Assembly: GCA_030844895.1 (NCBI GenBank) | Contig: CM061229.1 | Span: 122,835,682-122,899,681 of the forward strand | Source: Ambrosia x helenae | Lineage: Eukaryota > Streptophyta > Magnoliopsida > Asterales > Asteraceae | Direction of reading: 5' to 3' | DNA: 64,000 nt | Shown here: one piece after another, positions 1 to 12,414 of the stretch | Numbering within the stretch: the first letter of the stretch is position 1 | Layout: the number at the start of each line of letters is the position of its first letter | The notes under the pieces: model-generated | What the model was told of the DNA's origin: nothing | Database searches by the model: none | What the model saw: the letters and a program-made list of their open reading frames with translations, nothing else | Position numbers and translations under genes: made by a program

Positions 1-36
1 TGGTAACAAACTAACAAAATAGGTTGTAGGTGAAAG

Positions 37-547
37 CATAGTTGTCAATAGCGACTATAGCGTGGTGCTACGTAGTGTACATGTCATGTATCGCTATATA
101 ATATATAGCGTTACATAGCGACATTTTTTTACTTTTTTATAATGTTTTCAATCTTTTTTTTTTTTTTTTTTCATTTTTTTCTCATCTCCACAGCTCGATA
201 CCTCAGGTTTGGTCTTAGTGGCGGACTTAGCATAGGAGGAGGGGTTGCGCCCGCCACCCCTCGATTTTTCCGGTGTAGTGGAAAATTTGCGTATTTTTGG
301 CGTTTTTCGTATTACGTTACCCCTAAATACCACTAAACGTTACCTCTAAAATTTTGGTCTAGATCCGCCAGGTCTTATAAAATGTATTTTTCTGTATTTT
401 CCTCATCTCCACTGCTTGATAACATGTATTTTCTGTTTCTCTACTTTATTGCTAAACATGAAATAACAGGCGCTAGTTTGTCGCCAACGCTACGTAGCAT
501 ATAGGTAGCTTGTCGCTATTGACTGCTATTCGCTATTGACAACTATG
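37..547. mobile_element. hAT-type MITE, 511 bp
   Basis: An 18-bp perfect terminal inverted repeat begins CATAGTTGTCAATAGCGA at 37 and ends with its reverse complement at 530-547. It is flanked by an 8-bp near-identical duplication, ggtgaaag (29-36) and ggtgaagg (548-555). An 8-bp target duplication is the hAT signature. The interior is AT-rich with a T-tract near 153-172 and has no transposase, so this is a non-autonomous copy. It lies about 330 bp upstream of the endosulfine-like reading frame. Confidence 0.85.
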
Positions 548-878
548 GGTGAAGGAGTGTGGAATAAAGGGGCTTATGATTTTTAACTTTTAGGTCCAAA
601 TAATCATGTTTTAAGAAATAAATTAGTTTTTTTTAGATTGAGTATAGAAATTTTTAACTATCGGTAAATGTAACAACTTTGGTGTAGTTAATTATCTAAT
701 TGGATCTTAAGTGGTAATAACATGCTATGAAGGTTAGTTTTATATGACAATAGCTAGACCTATCGTTGACTGTATTGCTTTGTACATTTCTGTTTTTATC
801 TATGAACTTTTAAATAATGTCACTTGATATTAAGCCCTTGTGTTTTCATCAGGTCTTGGGTGAATTTGTGCACATAAA

Positions 879-2172
879 ATGTCTGAGATTAATGAGAGTT
901 CCAAAGACGTTACTATTGTGGATAATGATCCAAAAGTTGAAGTAAACGATGAACCTTCTTCTGAAGAAGTCCGAATAACGTAGGAAAACCAGAAGATAAT
1001 CCCATGCCCTCACCAGCCCAGGAGGTACAATTTCTCCATTCCATGAAAAAAAAAATCGATCAATTTTCGCATCTTGATTTACTTATCTATCGATTGTTAT
1101 CATTAGAAACAGATTTGTGACATTGGTTTGGGCCCATCGTATAGGCTATTCATGGCGATTAGTTAATAGACAGTTTTCGTCTACGTTATTTGTGTAGTTG
1201 AACAGTAAATGAATGTTATTCAATTTAAGCTAGCGCACCCGAGCTATATCAGATGATTTATGCTTTGAATTTGCTTGATTATTGTATGATCTTTTTAATA
1301 ATTGTGTGCAGGAAGCAGTGATCAAGAAAAAGTATGGAGGATTACTACCAAGGAAAACCCATTGATCTCAAAGGTAATTTGACTTGTTTCATATTTTTTT
1401 TTTCTCAATTTAGAGAAGACTTACGGTTTTAGTTCTCGTGACCAACATCTTTCTTGCCTGATCATATGCAGGACCATGATCGCGCTTTCTTTGATTCTGC
1501 AGATTGGGCATTAGGAAAGGTATTAATGTAACTTCTTGAATGTTGATTTTTTTTTATAGTTTTAATGATTCATGCTATGTTTGTATTATGTGCAACACCT
1601 AACATCAGGGAACACAAAAGAGCAAAGGACCTCTAGAGGCACTACGCCCAAAATTACAGGTACTTTCGAAACACGAGTATATAGTTTCTTCTCATATTGG
1701 TTTGGATTGGAATTGTATACATACACCGATACACGTGTATATATGCAAACGTTAGTTTGGAATGTAGTATATTAACAAGGTGCCAAACACAGAAAATTAA
1801 CTAAAAATGATACGGGTCAAAAGTCACCAAAATTAACTTCTGTTTCACTTGATATATCTCGGCAGCCGACCCCACACCACCAAACTCGTTCAAGAAGATC
1901 AGCTTATGCCCCTGCAGACGAAGGAGAAGGTACTTTCTACAAAATTTGGTTTTGCTCCCAAAACCAAAACATTCAACATGCAGTTTTCTGTTTAATGATT
2001 GAATCTTTTTTTTTTTTTTTTCTTTTTGAATGCGCTCCTAATCAGCTTACTTTTGGTTATAGTAGATGATGGTAGCCCAAATATCGCGGCTTCAGAGGAT
2101 CAAGGGTCTGAGCTAAACATGACAACCGAAGATAAATCTCATGACTCTGAAGATCATAGCCAGCCGAACTGA
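879..2172 (+). pseudogene. endosulfine/ARPP19-family protein, frame broken twice
   Basis: Six exons are recognisable: 879-1024, 1312-1373, 1472-1519, 1609-1659, 1866-1929 and 2066-2172. Joined with the frame repaired, they give the plant endosulfine layout: an acidic N-terminus, then KKKYGGLLP, the core FFDSADWALGK, then GPLEALRPKLQPTP, RSRRSAYAPAD and an acidic tail. In animals the FDSGDY motif is phosphorylated by Greatwall kinase and the protein then inhibits PP2A-B55; FDSADW is the plant equivalent. Exons 1 and 2 are each one base short of a multiple of three. Read literally, translation from 879 stops after about 35 residues. The first loss is near 970 (GAAGT-CCG) and the second near 1354 (AAAAC-CCATTG). 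Splice sites and the other four exons look intact, so either the gene died recently or these are base-calling errors. A 5' UTR intron acceptor is likely at 852. The family assignment is secure; functional status is open. Confidence 0.85.
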
Positions 2173-2811
2173 GTGTTCTGTGACTGGTGTCATAACAGTT
2201 GCATGCCTTTTGTACCAATTGTTTCAGAATCAAGAACACATACATGACTGATGATACTATATCATTTTTGTATCTTGGAGAGTCTTGTCATCTTCAGAAT
2301 GTTGTGTGTGGCCTCTTTTATATGATGGGCAGAATAAATTTCTCATGTCATTTGTTTACTTATACTCTGAATGTAACTGTTGTATCATGTTTATCAGTCC
2401 TGGAGCGACACAGGTTGGACCGGCGGACTAGATGCCAGTTTGGGTTGATCATCTCTTGTTTTCTAATCAAATTTTTATAAAACTTTTAGCAGGCAAACTT
2501 ATTTTACTTTTTCTGTCCTCAAATATTAATCTTTAATTAGTCAGTGCGAATTTACGTAAACTGTTAATTACTAATAAATTAACAAGTAATTAGGGGTGTT
2601 AAACATAAGGATTTAAACTGACTAAATATTTAAAAAAACCATTCTTTATTTATTTATTAAACAAACAAAAAAAAAAAATCTTTTTTTTATGTTCTTTAAG
2701 TTAACTGAAGGAAAAGAACAAAATCTTATCTATCAATGTTTGGTTGGTAATCTGTTCTTTAAGGTTTGTTACTTTGTGTCTTTGTGATACATAGGTGAAG
2801 TAGCAGTAGCA

Positions 2812-4917
2812 ATGTTTGTTAGTATATCTTCTCTGTTCCTTACCCCTCCCCCTTCAACTCAAACCACCTCCACACCCTTCCCTAATAATTACAAAATCAA
2901 ATTAAATTTCAATCATTTGCACCATTCAATCCAAAACCTTGTAAAGTCACCATCATCATCATGTACAGGAAACAAGACTTGCTTATGTGGCAGAAGACCA
3001 TTTCTAGCAACAGTCTCCACAGCTCTTATCCCACTTCACCAATCCAATGCCTCTGATGATCCCAAGGTATCTACTTTCAGCTGTTATATTAATCTTTTTG
3101 TCAATTGGAGTTTTGGGATTTTGTTTGATTGTTAGAATTGACATGTAGGGTACCAGAGTGATGAAGGTTTAGGTTAAAGCTGATAACTTGACTGCATAAT
3201 GTGATAATTTGGATTTTCTTGATCAGGGTTGTAGATGTTTTCTGTATTTATAGTGTTTAACAAGTTTTGATGGTTTTATGAAGGCTGTGATGAACAGGGT
3301 TCACCCGCCTAGACCGGACTGGTATGAAGAGTTTTATGCTGTTGCTATGGATGCATCAATGAAATCTTATGAGGCTGAGGTTAGTAGTATACAAGTTATA
3401 ATTATTGAAGATTAGTACTTTAATAAGCCTGGCAAAACAGGTGGTTTGGGTCATGTAACTTAGAACAGGTCAAGTCAAATGGCTGTTTAAAAAAAGACTC
3501 AATTTGGTTTGCGTCGAATATGGTACTTAGGGTTTTAGTATCGAGCCCATGGGTCGTTTATCTTTATATATTGTAACCCAATTGAATGGAATGGAATGGA
3601 ATCAGGTTTACGCTCTTACAAAAATGTGGTCCGGCCAAAATGGGCTCGTGTTGAAATGGTCGTTTTAGAAAAAAAAAGGGGGGGGGGGGGGGGGGTTTAG
3701 TATCAGAATGGGTTCAGTCTGTTATATTTATTTTTGTGTTAGCTAGTGGCCACGGTGGGTAGAGATGGTGGCGTGCAGCGTCTATTAGCTCCGATGACAA
3801 CGGTGGGTGTTGCTGGCTCGTTTTGACCCGTCCTAAGTTACCAAGTTCATAAGAGTGATCCATATTGACCCGTTGTATAATTTGAGTTTACCCAAAGCCA
3901 TCCATTTAGCAAACACAAATTACCCAAATCAACCTATTTCTTAAAGAATGGGTCATTAATACACACATATTATCAATAATAGTTGTTATTTAATAAGATT
4001 GCAGGTTATAAGTCAGAGCTTTTTGCAAATTTAACAGGGAAGGCTGCAAAAGTACTAGAGATTGGGATAGGAACAGGTCCTAATCTCAAATACTATGGAA
4101 ATTTAGCTTCCGGTGCAAGTGTAGTTGGTGTCGACCCCAATAGAAAGATGGAAAAATATGCTCAAGCCGCAGCCCAAGCTTCTGGTCTGCCTCCAACAAA
4201 ATTCAAGTTCATTAACGCTGTATGTGGTCTTTATGATCTTCACATATTTTAAACAATTGAGTTACAATATTTCATCCGCTTAATTTAACTTATATTACAA
4301 GTTTTCAACTTTATAAACATGGCGAGTTTATGCAGGTTGCAGAAGCATTGCCTGTAAGCGATGCTTCCATGGATGCAGTCGTGGGTACGTTAGTGCTATG
4401 TTCTGTCAAGGATATCAATAAGGCTCTTCAAGGTATGTTATTATCGATTCGTTTTCACATAATGACTCTTTGTAATCTGCACTAATACGATTGGTTAAAG
4501 TTCATATGAGCGTGTAAGACCATCTGCACGTCAGTTTTTAAATATTCTTTATTTCTAACGAAACCCCAACGGATTTGTGTGCAGAGGTCAAGAGGGTGCT
4601 TAAACCAGGTGGGATTTACATATTCGTGGAACATGTAGCTGCCGAAGGTACTAAACTAACTAAACTCATTCTACTTATTAACTTTCAGTTGCAAAGGTAA
4701 TCATTTTTATTTTGTTGGACCAGATGGTACATTTCTTAAAGTTATACAACGCGCTTTAGATCCACTGCAGCAGGTGGTTGCGGATGGATGCCATCTTACA
4801 AGGGAAACCGGACACATCATTTCTGCAGCAGGGTTCTCGAGTACTGACATAAAAAAAGTTTTCCTTTCTTCTGCATCACTCATAAATCCTCATGCCTATG
4901 GAATTGCTTATAAATAA
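2812..4917 (+). CDS. plastid-targeted SAM-dependent methyltransferase (METTL7-like, Methyltransf_11)
   Basis: Six exons (2812-3066, 3284-3379, 3998-4219, 4336-4432, 4585-4647, 4724-4917) join to 927 nt, 308 residues, with compatible phases. Residues 1 to about 70 are rich in Ser, Thr and Pro with few acidic residues, fitting a chloroplast transit peptide. VLEIGIGTGPN (136-146) is SAM-binding motif I, followed by VVGVDPNRKM, then the later class I blocks DASMDAVVGTLVLCSV and VLKPGGIYIFVEHV. The family transfers a methyl group from S-adenosylmethionine; I cannot name the substrate. Intron 3 (3380-3997) contains a 19-base G run near 3679. The acceptors of exons 2 and 3 were chosen because only they keep phase: exon 3 must start at ATT-GCA-GGT, three bases before the nearest GCAG-like site would suggest. 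The gene follows the endosulfine copy by about 640 bp on the same strand. Both look independently transcribed. Confidence 0.88.
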
Positions 4918-6480
4918 CAAAAGAATTATTACCATTTATGTTCCAAATCGATTGTATTTTTGGCTTCTTGTTAGTAGTGGAATACAAGTTATGTCATTAT
5001 ATGTCTTTTCTATGTGCTCTCTGTGGTCACACCTAATTGTGATGCATGATGATGATGTTTGAAGACATCTGATAGAAATAACTTTTGAACTAAAAGGAGA
5101 CTAGTAGCAAAATTTGTGTAATGATAAGACATACAAGTTGAGAGACACTTGAAGATGTTCTAATTTGGTGTAAATAAGTCGAGCCGTTTGTAAAACACTC
5201 GAGATCAGTTCGCTAAAAACTCAAACCAATTCGAGCTTACACAAGTCTGAACTTGAGCCTGTACTAATAAGTAATCATCTTTTAAAAAATTACCTTGAGA
5301 TCTCTCTTCTAAGAAACATGTGCCTTTACCAAGTGGGCTAGCCTCATATTTTGTAATAGCGTTTACATGCTTTTGATAAAACTTTAAGCCGAAATATTAA
5401 TTACATGGCAAACCAAAGGTTTGATGGTTTAACATTTTGATTTTAAAGTTTGGATTTTTTTTTTATTTTTTTTATTTTTTTTTCAAAATTGTTATTCTAT
5501 ATTCAAATTTTAAATGATAATAATTCATATGCAGATATAACAAAAGTACCGATAAACGTTAAAAGGGCTTTTAGGCTACATTGTCGTTTCCAAGTTTCAA
5601 CTAGACCGCAAACTACCAAAAACTAAACATTAGAATCTCAAACTGGCAGACTTGCTTCAGTTTGATTGATTTTAATGTTTTTATAAGCACCTTGATAATT
5701 TGTAATGAGAAAAAAGATTGGGAACAAAAGCAAGAGTGTAAACAAGCCGAGTTTCGCCCATCTAAAGCTCAAGCTCAACTTCTTTTAAGTTGAAAAGGCT
5801 TTAAGCTTCGGTTTAGCTCGTTTCTTATTTATTAAATATGTTATTTATATGCATATATAGTTATATATATACATGCACAAACAAAATATTAGTATATACA
5901 ATTTGGTTATGTTTATCTATATTTAATAAATTATATAAATATCCATCTAATAAATTAAATAAGAATTTCATAAATAATAAGCTCATTAGAAATATGAGCG
6001 TAATTAAACTCGATATGTAAGGTTCAAACTCAACTCATTATCAAATATGCTCAATTCTAAGCTTGGCTCGAGCGCTTTTTTTGTGAACCGATCTCTAACA
6101 CCTCACAAGTACACAAATAACTAGTTAGTTTATATCAATAATACACTTAGAAAAAAAATCCTCGTTAATATTTGTTTAAGTTCATGCTCGAACTTGTTTA
6201 TCAAACACCCTCTCCAATGTAAAGTGTGGCTCAAGAGTTATTTTAATTTAATTTTTTGTTAATAAAAAAAATAATTCCTTTTTGTAACACTTAAAAAAAC
6301 AATTAATCCACGTTATTAATTGGTCAATCTCCATTTTAAAAAGTAAAAAAAAAAAAAAAGAAAAAGAAAAGAAAGCATGAAAGTTGAAGAAAGTAAAGGC
6401 AAAAAGAAAAAAACAAAAAGAAGAAATAAAATATTAAAAAAAAAAAAACAGAAGAAGGAAAGGAAAGCATGAATACAAAT
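4918..6480. other. intergenic, AT-rich with GAGC-type repeat remnants
   Basis: No coding signal is seen. Two stretches (about 5170-5260 and 5735-6110) are rich in CTCGAGC/GAGCTC-like words, as in the inserted element at 60137-60879, and are probably degenerate relatives. 6290-6480 is a purine-rich A/G tract directly upstream of the RING gene's 5' UTR. Confidence 0.4.
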
Positions 6481-7105
6481 TTAGGGACAATGGCGCACTC
6501 TCCGTTTTATTAGGGTTTCCTTTTTCTCCGAACACAACGCCACCTTCATCTCCCTCCATAATAATATTATCATCATTTCAGTCAGTAACCACTCTCTCTC
6601 TCTTCTCTCTCTCTATATATACTTGTCTTATGCTGTTGTTTCTTTAGTTTGTTTTGCCAATAGAAGCTTGTTAGGGTTTTGATGAATCTTTTCTCTGTTT
6701 AATGGGTTTGTGTTTATACTCTTTGCCTTTTTGTTCTTTTTTATTTACAAAGTTGTGTGCTTTTTTTTGTTATGGGAATTTTGACTAGTTCTACAAGATG
6801 CTTACTTTGAGTTGAGGTTTAAAGAATCATAGAGCTGTAACATTCAAGTTATTTGCTTTAAAAGGAATTATAAATATAATAATAATATTAATTAATTACT
6901 TTTTATGGTTAAAGTTTTTATCTTTTAATGGAAATGAGTTCAATTTTGATTCCTTCATTTGGTGTTATAGATGTTGTCAAACTTGGTCTTAAGTTCTTAA
7001 TTTCAAAAGTCAAACTTGATTCTTTGAATTGAGTCATCATTCCTTAATCAAGTGTTTTCTTTGATATCATGTGTTCTTGAAAGTTTTAAAAATTAATGTG
7101 GTTAA

Positions 7106-7326
7106 CGGCATGTCTGGTAGCCTCTTAATGAGGCTCTGAACCATTCAGCTCTTAATGGTTCAGCATTCAGACTGTTTGTTTCAAACTAAAAAAAGCTCTG
7201 AATCGAATGCTTAAGCGCCGAACTATTCAAACTTGGTACATAGCTGAACCATTTAGCACTTAATTATTCAGACTCTTAACCATTTAGACCTCTAAATGAT
7301 TTAGCACTTAATAACCAAACAGCCCC
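7106..7326. mobile_element. Tourist-like (PIF/Harbinger) MITE, copy 1
   Basis: The 221-bp insertion has ends resembling GGGGCTGTTTGGTAGCC (degenerate at the left, CAAACAGCCCC at the right) and is flanked by TAA (7103-7105 and 7327-7329). Related copies lie at 33236 and 40084; copy 3 proves the 3-bp target duplication by comparison with an empty site. The interior is built of repeated TTCAGCTCTTAATGGTTCAG-like words on both strands. It sits in the probable 5' UTR intron of the RING gene, just before the 7354 acceptor. Confidence 0.7.
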
Positions 7327-7428
7327 TAAGTTACTCTATTTTTCTTGATTTCAGGGATTTTACTGTGAAGTCAAACATATTGCAAGTTTTTTGTTATTAA
7401 ATTTATTGTGTTACAAAAGATAGCTAAA

Positions 7429-9849
7429 ACGGGGTCGCTCTGTTGTGTGGCCGCAAGGCCACATGGGTCCAATGCGGTTAGCCAAGACTGGTCCATGGGT
7501 CCACATGAACCCTACTGGAGGACCAATACCAGTTTCTCGCCTCCTCCACCAAGATGGGATTTTCGGTTCCATAATGAAGGACAGTCGTTTGGTTCTCAAG
7601 AGGGAAGTCGGTTATATGGTTCGTCAACGTCTTCCAACAGTAGAGGAAGTAGGAACTGGTTTAGGGGAAATTATTTACCTAATCATCGGCATTCTACTTC
7701 TGATGGGTTTGGGGCGTTTTTTAGTAGTCCGTCTGAATTGTCTCCGGCTCAGCAGTGGACTCCTCCTACGGTTCAAGAAATCAGCCTTGATGAATATGCT
7801 AATTCGTCCAAAAGAGGTAATATTGATACTCGATTAATATTTGTTTTGGTGTTTGCTATTTATGTTCATGTTTGTGGCATGTGCATGCCGTTTTGTTGTG
7901 TCTTTAATGAGTTGTAAGTAAGAGGATATGCTAAGTTAACATCATCACCGCTACTACCAGTGTGTATACTTATAAGTTATATCATGATCTGTCTCTTTCC
8001 ATGGTGGCAGTTTTGATTTATTTGCCTGATAATCATTTAATCTTGATTATGTTATATGGATGAAATTAAAAGGTTAGTATAATATGAAAGTGGTAATGGC
8101 TTGGAAGTCACTTCTATGATAACTTCCTAAATTGTTTAATTAAAAAATCATTTCCTTGTTATTTAATCATCTATAGAAAAAAGTGGAGAAAAGAGTGTTG
8201 ATGAGTGGGTAAATGGTAAACCGACCTGTTTTTACACGTAGTAATATTTACTCGTTTTCATCTGCTACCCAATCTACCCAGATTTCTACCGATACCTTCT
8301 ATGGTTTTGGCCATGATTTCTTAAAGCTTGATCATACACGCTGCATAGATTTTTTTTTTGTTTGACAGTACTCGTAGAGTGATGGAGTGTTTTTTACTGC
8401 TTTGTTTTGGATGAATATATTATATATATGTTGTCTGATCTTGAGTCTGTATTCTAGCCAATCAGGTATAAATATTAAATAGTGGTAGCCATGTTAATAA
8501 TTTTTTATGAGATTTGTCGAAGATGGTTGTTTAAATTAACAGATACAGTGTTGATCTAAACAAGAGTCACAAATGTTTGGGGAGGTTTAGTTAATGTACT
8601 GTCACATGCATTTCTATTCCGTTTCATCTCTTAACAATACAAAATTGCAATGTTTTTTTTCCTACACTTATGTGCTAAATAAGATTCAAGAAAGTAGTCT
8701 TCATTTGCAACTGATAAACACAGGATTTTGTTCTAGACATATAGAACTTGATTTTTATATTAATGATTGATGGATGGAGCTGTTTATACTTTATACTTTA
8801 TTTGACTGTTAATGAGATGTGATTATTATTATCTATACTGAAATATTTATGCTCTGCAATTCATATTTGCAGTTCTGGCACCGCTATCCTTTTCGCCAAC
8901 TTCTGAGGTATTGTATTCTTATATCCACAACTCATGACTCATAGTATACTCTTCATTTATCGGTATAGGGTATAGGTAGTAATGCTGAACCGGTGAACCC
9001 ATTTCATTCCAGTTTTTGCTTGTAAGCTTACTATTAAAAATATATATTCGTTTAGTATTTAACGCAAGTTATGTGATTATAAGTTTAAAATTTATGCAGG
9101 GGCTTTCGGCTCCCCATGACGGCAGAGGTTCCATTTCTTCCAATTCAGACAGCAGCGATTATGACCCAATAGCGAAATCACAATCCTACCAGCATAATTT
9201 CACTTCTCGTGGTTGCTTCATGTCCAAACCCGTTCACCCATTAGCCTTTCCAAACAATCCAAGATTTCAGGATCCCGATGACAACAACCTTCATTCTGAT
9301 TTTGAATTTTCAGATGTTTCTGAACCCATCGAACCCGAGTCCCTCAACAGATCCAACGCTCACAAATGCAATCTGTGTGAACGATTTCTTTCTCAAAGAT
9401 CACCTTGGAGCTCCCGTCAAATTATAAGAAGTGGAGATATGCCAGTCATAGGAGTTCTTTCTTGCCGCCATGTCTTCCATGCTGAATGTTTGGACCAAAC
9501 AACACCAAAAACACAAAACGGAGACCCACCTTGTCCCGTCTGTGCTAAATCTGAAACTAAATACTCGCCCGATCAACGAGTTTCATCAAAATTGAAAAGT
9601 GGGTTCCCACGGGTCAGACCATTTCGTGAGGATGGACCATCTAGACCGTGGGGCTGTGTCCAGGCGGGAAATTGTGTTGAAGGGGCACTGAGTGCACAAC
9701 CATCACATAATGCTATGTTGTTACTTAACCGTAATCGGGTAAAAAAGAGTCTGTCTTTGAAGAAAGGCGGCACGGGTTCACCACAATCGGGTGGAGGTGA
9801 TGGCGTCGGGTCTTCCAAGTCAGCATCAAGTTCAAGAAAGAAGTTATAA
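7429..9849 (+). CDS. RING-H2 zinc-finger protein, likely E3 ubiquitin ligase; start codon reads ACG
   Basis: Three coding exons (7429-7816, 8873-8907, 9100-9849) join in phase to 1173 nt, 390 residues. The N-terminus xGSLCCVAARPHGSN and the block WSMGPHEPYWRTNTSFSPPP are typical of a conserved plant RING family. The middle is Ser-rich and low complexity. The C-terminal half has a RING with ligands C231, C234, C263, H265, H268, C271, C286 and C289 (C3H2C3). RING-H2 proteins recruit an E2 and ubiquitinate partners; the substrate is unknown. Where the family starts MGSLCC, this copy reads ACG-GGG-TCG (7429-7431) in good context (AAAACGG). The exon begins after the acceptor at 7354, has an in-frame TGA at 7366, and has no ATG between them. 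The next in-frame ATG is about 24 codons in, at W-S-M-G-P. Initiation is therefore at ACG, or at the internal Met, or the base is an error. The last 40 residues are basic and Ser/Gly-rich. Confidence 0.85.
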
Positions 9850-10269
9850 AGTGGTGAGTAGTGTGTATATAACTGCAAGCACAAAATTTGGTTGTTTGGA
9901 ACTGATGGTTTTGACTTTTGGTGGTTAACTTGATAGCTAGAAGCCCCAAATTGCTAATAGTGGGTGCAATTTTCCTTCTCTATAATGATCTGTAAAATAT
10001 ATCAAATCTAATTGCTGACTTTTGGAAGTCATTGTGCTGTAGTTGTGTTTGAATTAATATTACAAATCATTTAGTTTATGTTATAAACTATTTTCATTTA
10101 AACATATATAAATGAAAAAATTATGAAATGCTAAAATTATTGTGTATGGAAATACTTATAAGTTACAACTCACCATCACTCTTTGCTCAGTCATTTCTTA
10201 ACTGTTTTAGATACAATGATGTTAACAGTTTTAAAGCAATTACCAACAAAAAAAGGTACAGACTTGACA
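9850..10269. other. 3' flank of the RING gene, no gene seen
   Basis: AT-rich sequence expected to hold the 3' UTR and polyadenylation signals of the RING gene. No open frame of interest and no repeat structure are seen before the Harbinger terminus. Confidence 0.4.
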
Positions 10270-10272
10270 TAA

Positions 10273-12382
10273 GACTGGGCGGTGCACAGACGCAAGCCCC
10301 CCGTCCCAAAGATTTTGCCCCGTCCCCTTGCCCCACACCGCCCCCTTGCCCCGTTCTCCCCTCCCCCCGTCCCCTCCGTCCTCGAAGAAACGCATGGAAT
10401 GGACCAATGAGGTAATTTCTTGAGTTTTTTTTTAAACGTTATATAACGGTCATATGATGCCAAACGGCTATTTTTTTAATTTTTTGTTTTTCTAAATTCA
10501 AACTATATATATTTAACCAAATCAACCTTTTTCTACATCTCATCTCTACCTTTTAAACCTTTTATTTTATAAACTCCAAACATTTTATAAAAAAACTTCA
10601 TGGATCCCTTCCACCTATTCAACCAAAACCCGAATCAACCTAACCCCACTCATCCTTTCACCACACCGGGTTACACGCCGGTAGTCGATCCACCCATCTC
10701 GCAATCCGTTCCACCAATCCCGGCGGTAGCCCAAATGCTTCAAAACCCGGTAGCTTTTGCACAATTAAACCCGATTCAATATATGCAAATGCAAAGCTAT
10801 ATGCAACAAATGCAAGCCTTTCAAAATACCCAACAATTTTCTCTACAACCACAACCCACTACACCTCTTGGAATATCTCAACCCACTCCACCTCTTGGAA
10901 CATCCCAACCCGTAGACTCGGAGAATGAAACCGATGATGTGATAATTCCCGAAACCCAACCTACGCCACCAACCAAAGGCAAACGCAAAGGAAAACAAAG
11001 AGAAAAAAGACCGGGACGTGGTAAACCACTAGAGGGAGCCCCTAGGCCATGGTCCGATGTTGAAGAGGAAGCCTTAGCTGCTTCAACACGTGCCACAATC
11101 GGTATATTATTTAAATTTATATATATGTTTTTTTCCCAAAATATATATGTTTTTTATATATATTGTTTTAGTATGTTAATTTAATTTATTTTTAATCAAA
11201 GGTACCGCCCAATCGTTAGATAACTTATGGGAGACGGCGAACGAATACCTTCACAGGTTCATGCAAAGCAAGCCGTATCGACAAAACGACGCTCTTAGCA
11301 CAAAGTGGAGAAAGATGAATACGGATTGTAACAAATTCAATGGAATTTACAACCGTATTAAGGCGAGCCCGCCTAGTGGTTGGAACGAGCAAAATATTTT
11401 CGAGGATGCGTTGTCGAAGTATAAAAGTGAGGTGAGGAGATCGTTCTCCATGATACGGGCTTGGCAGGTCTTGAAAGATGAACCAAAATGGGCGGGGGTT
11501 CGGAACGAGGTTGAACGGGCCAAACGAAAAACTAAAGCTAAACATGGAGGTCCGTCTGTTCCAATCGACATTGATATGAACGACGAGGCCGAGTTCGATG
11601 AACCAGTATTCGTGGAGGAGCCACGCCCCCATAGGTTTATAAATTTATAGTTTTTTTATATATAATTCGTTGCGTTTTCTTTATAGTATAAAAATGGTTG
11701 CGTTTTTTATGTAGGTCGGGACAAAGCTCGAAAGGAAGCGGCGACGGGTAGCTCGAGCGGGAGCGCTTCAAGGCTTGAAACTTTAAGCGCACAAATGGAA
11801 GCTTTCAACCAAGCTAATGAAAAAAAAAATTCAAGGAAAACAAGCTTAGGTTGATTGACGAATCGAAGGCGGTGGAAGAGTGGAAGATTATGTCCGCCGA
11901 TATCTCGAGTTATCCCGAAGAACAACGCGCCGCGTTGAAGAATTTGCAAGACAAGTTGATTCAAAAGTGGAAATAGTTTTATATATTTTAGGAAATCGTA
12001 TGTTTTTTTTTTTCGGTGTTCATTTTTTTTTAATTTATCATGGTTTGTAATTTTTATTTATAATATTTAGTGTTTAATTTAACATTATTTTATTTATTTA
12101 TTACTTTTAAAACAAACTTTTTTTTTTGAACGATCAACTAAAATTAAAAAGTAATATTTAGTGTTTAATTTAACATTATTTTATTTATTTATTACTTTTA
12201 AAAACAAACTTTTTAAAACAAACTAAAATTAATATTCAAAAATAAATTAAAAAGTATTAAATGCTTGAGACATGGGTTTCTCATGTCTCCACACCCTACC
12301 CATATCTCAAAAATATTGAGACATCATTTTGATGAGGTGACATGAAAATATGACATTTTTCATATCTCCATACCCCATAGCC
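10273..12382 (+). mobile_element. PIF/Harbinger element with ORF1 only
   Basis: The copy is bounded by TAA at 10270-10272 and 12383-12385. The left end reads GACTGGGCGGTG and the right end, reverse-complemented, GGCTATGGGGTATGGAG; both resemble the GACTATTGGGTGTGGAG terminus of the MITE at 32144. Inside is the Myb/trihelix-like ORF1 but no DDE transposase, so the element is non-autonomous. A C-rich stretch (about 10295-10385) follows the left end. Boundaries rest on short, imperfect repeats. Confidence 0.6.
10600..11976 (+). pseudogene. Harbinger ORF1, Myb/SANT-like DNA-binding protein
   Basis: Exon 1 (10600-11101) encodes a Pro/Gln/Asn-rich head and a basic patch (KGKRKGKQREKRPGRGK), then RPWSDVEEEALAAS, the first helix of a SANT-like domain. 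Exon 2 (11202 to about 11630) continues with GTAQSLDNLWETANEYLH, then KWRKMNTDCNKFNGIYNRI, the trihelix/NAM-associated fold of Harbinger ORF1 proteins. Exon 3 (about 11715-11976) carries a charged coiled tail ending EEQRAALKNLQDKLIQKWK. A run of ten A at 11820-11829 puts that tail out of frame by one base, and the exon 2/3 junction does not join in a clean phase. ORF1 is known to help the transposase bind element ends and enter the nucleus. Similar proteins are often misannotated as host genes. Confidence 0.75.
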
Positions 12383-12414
12383 TAAGTGTAAAATACAGAA
12401 GAACTTAAATTAAA

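Noticed and set aside
5838..6020. 60-codon plus frame
   Set aside because: Lys/Asn/Ile-rich translation of AT-rich intergenic sequence.
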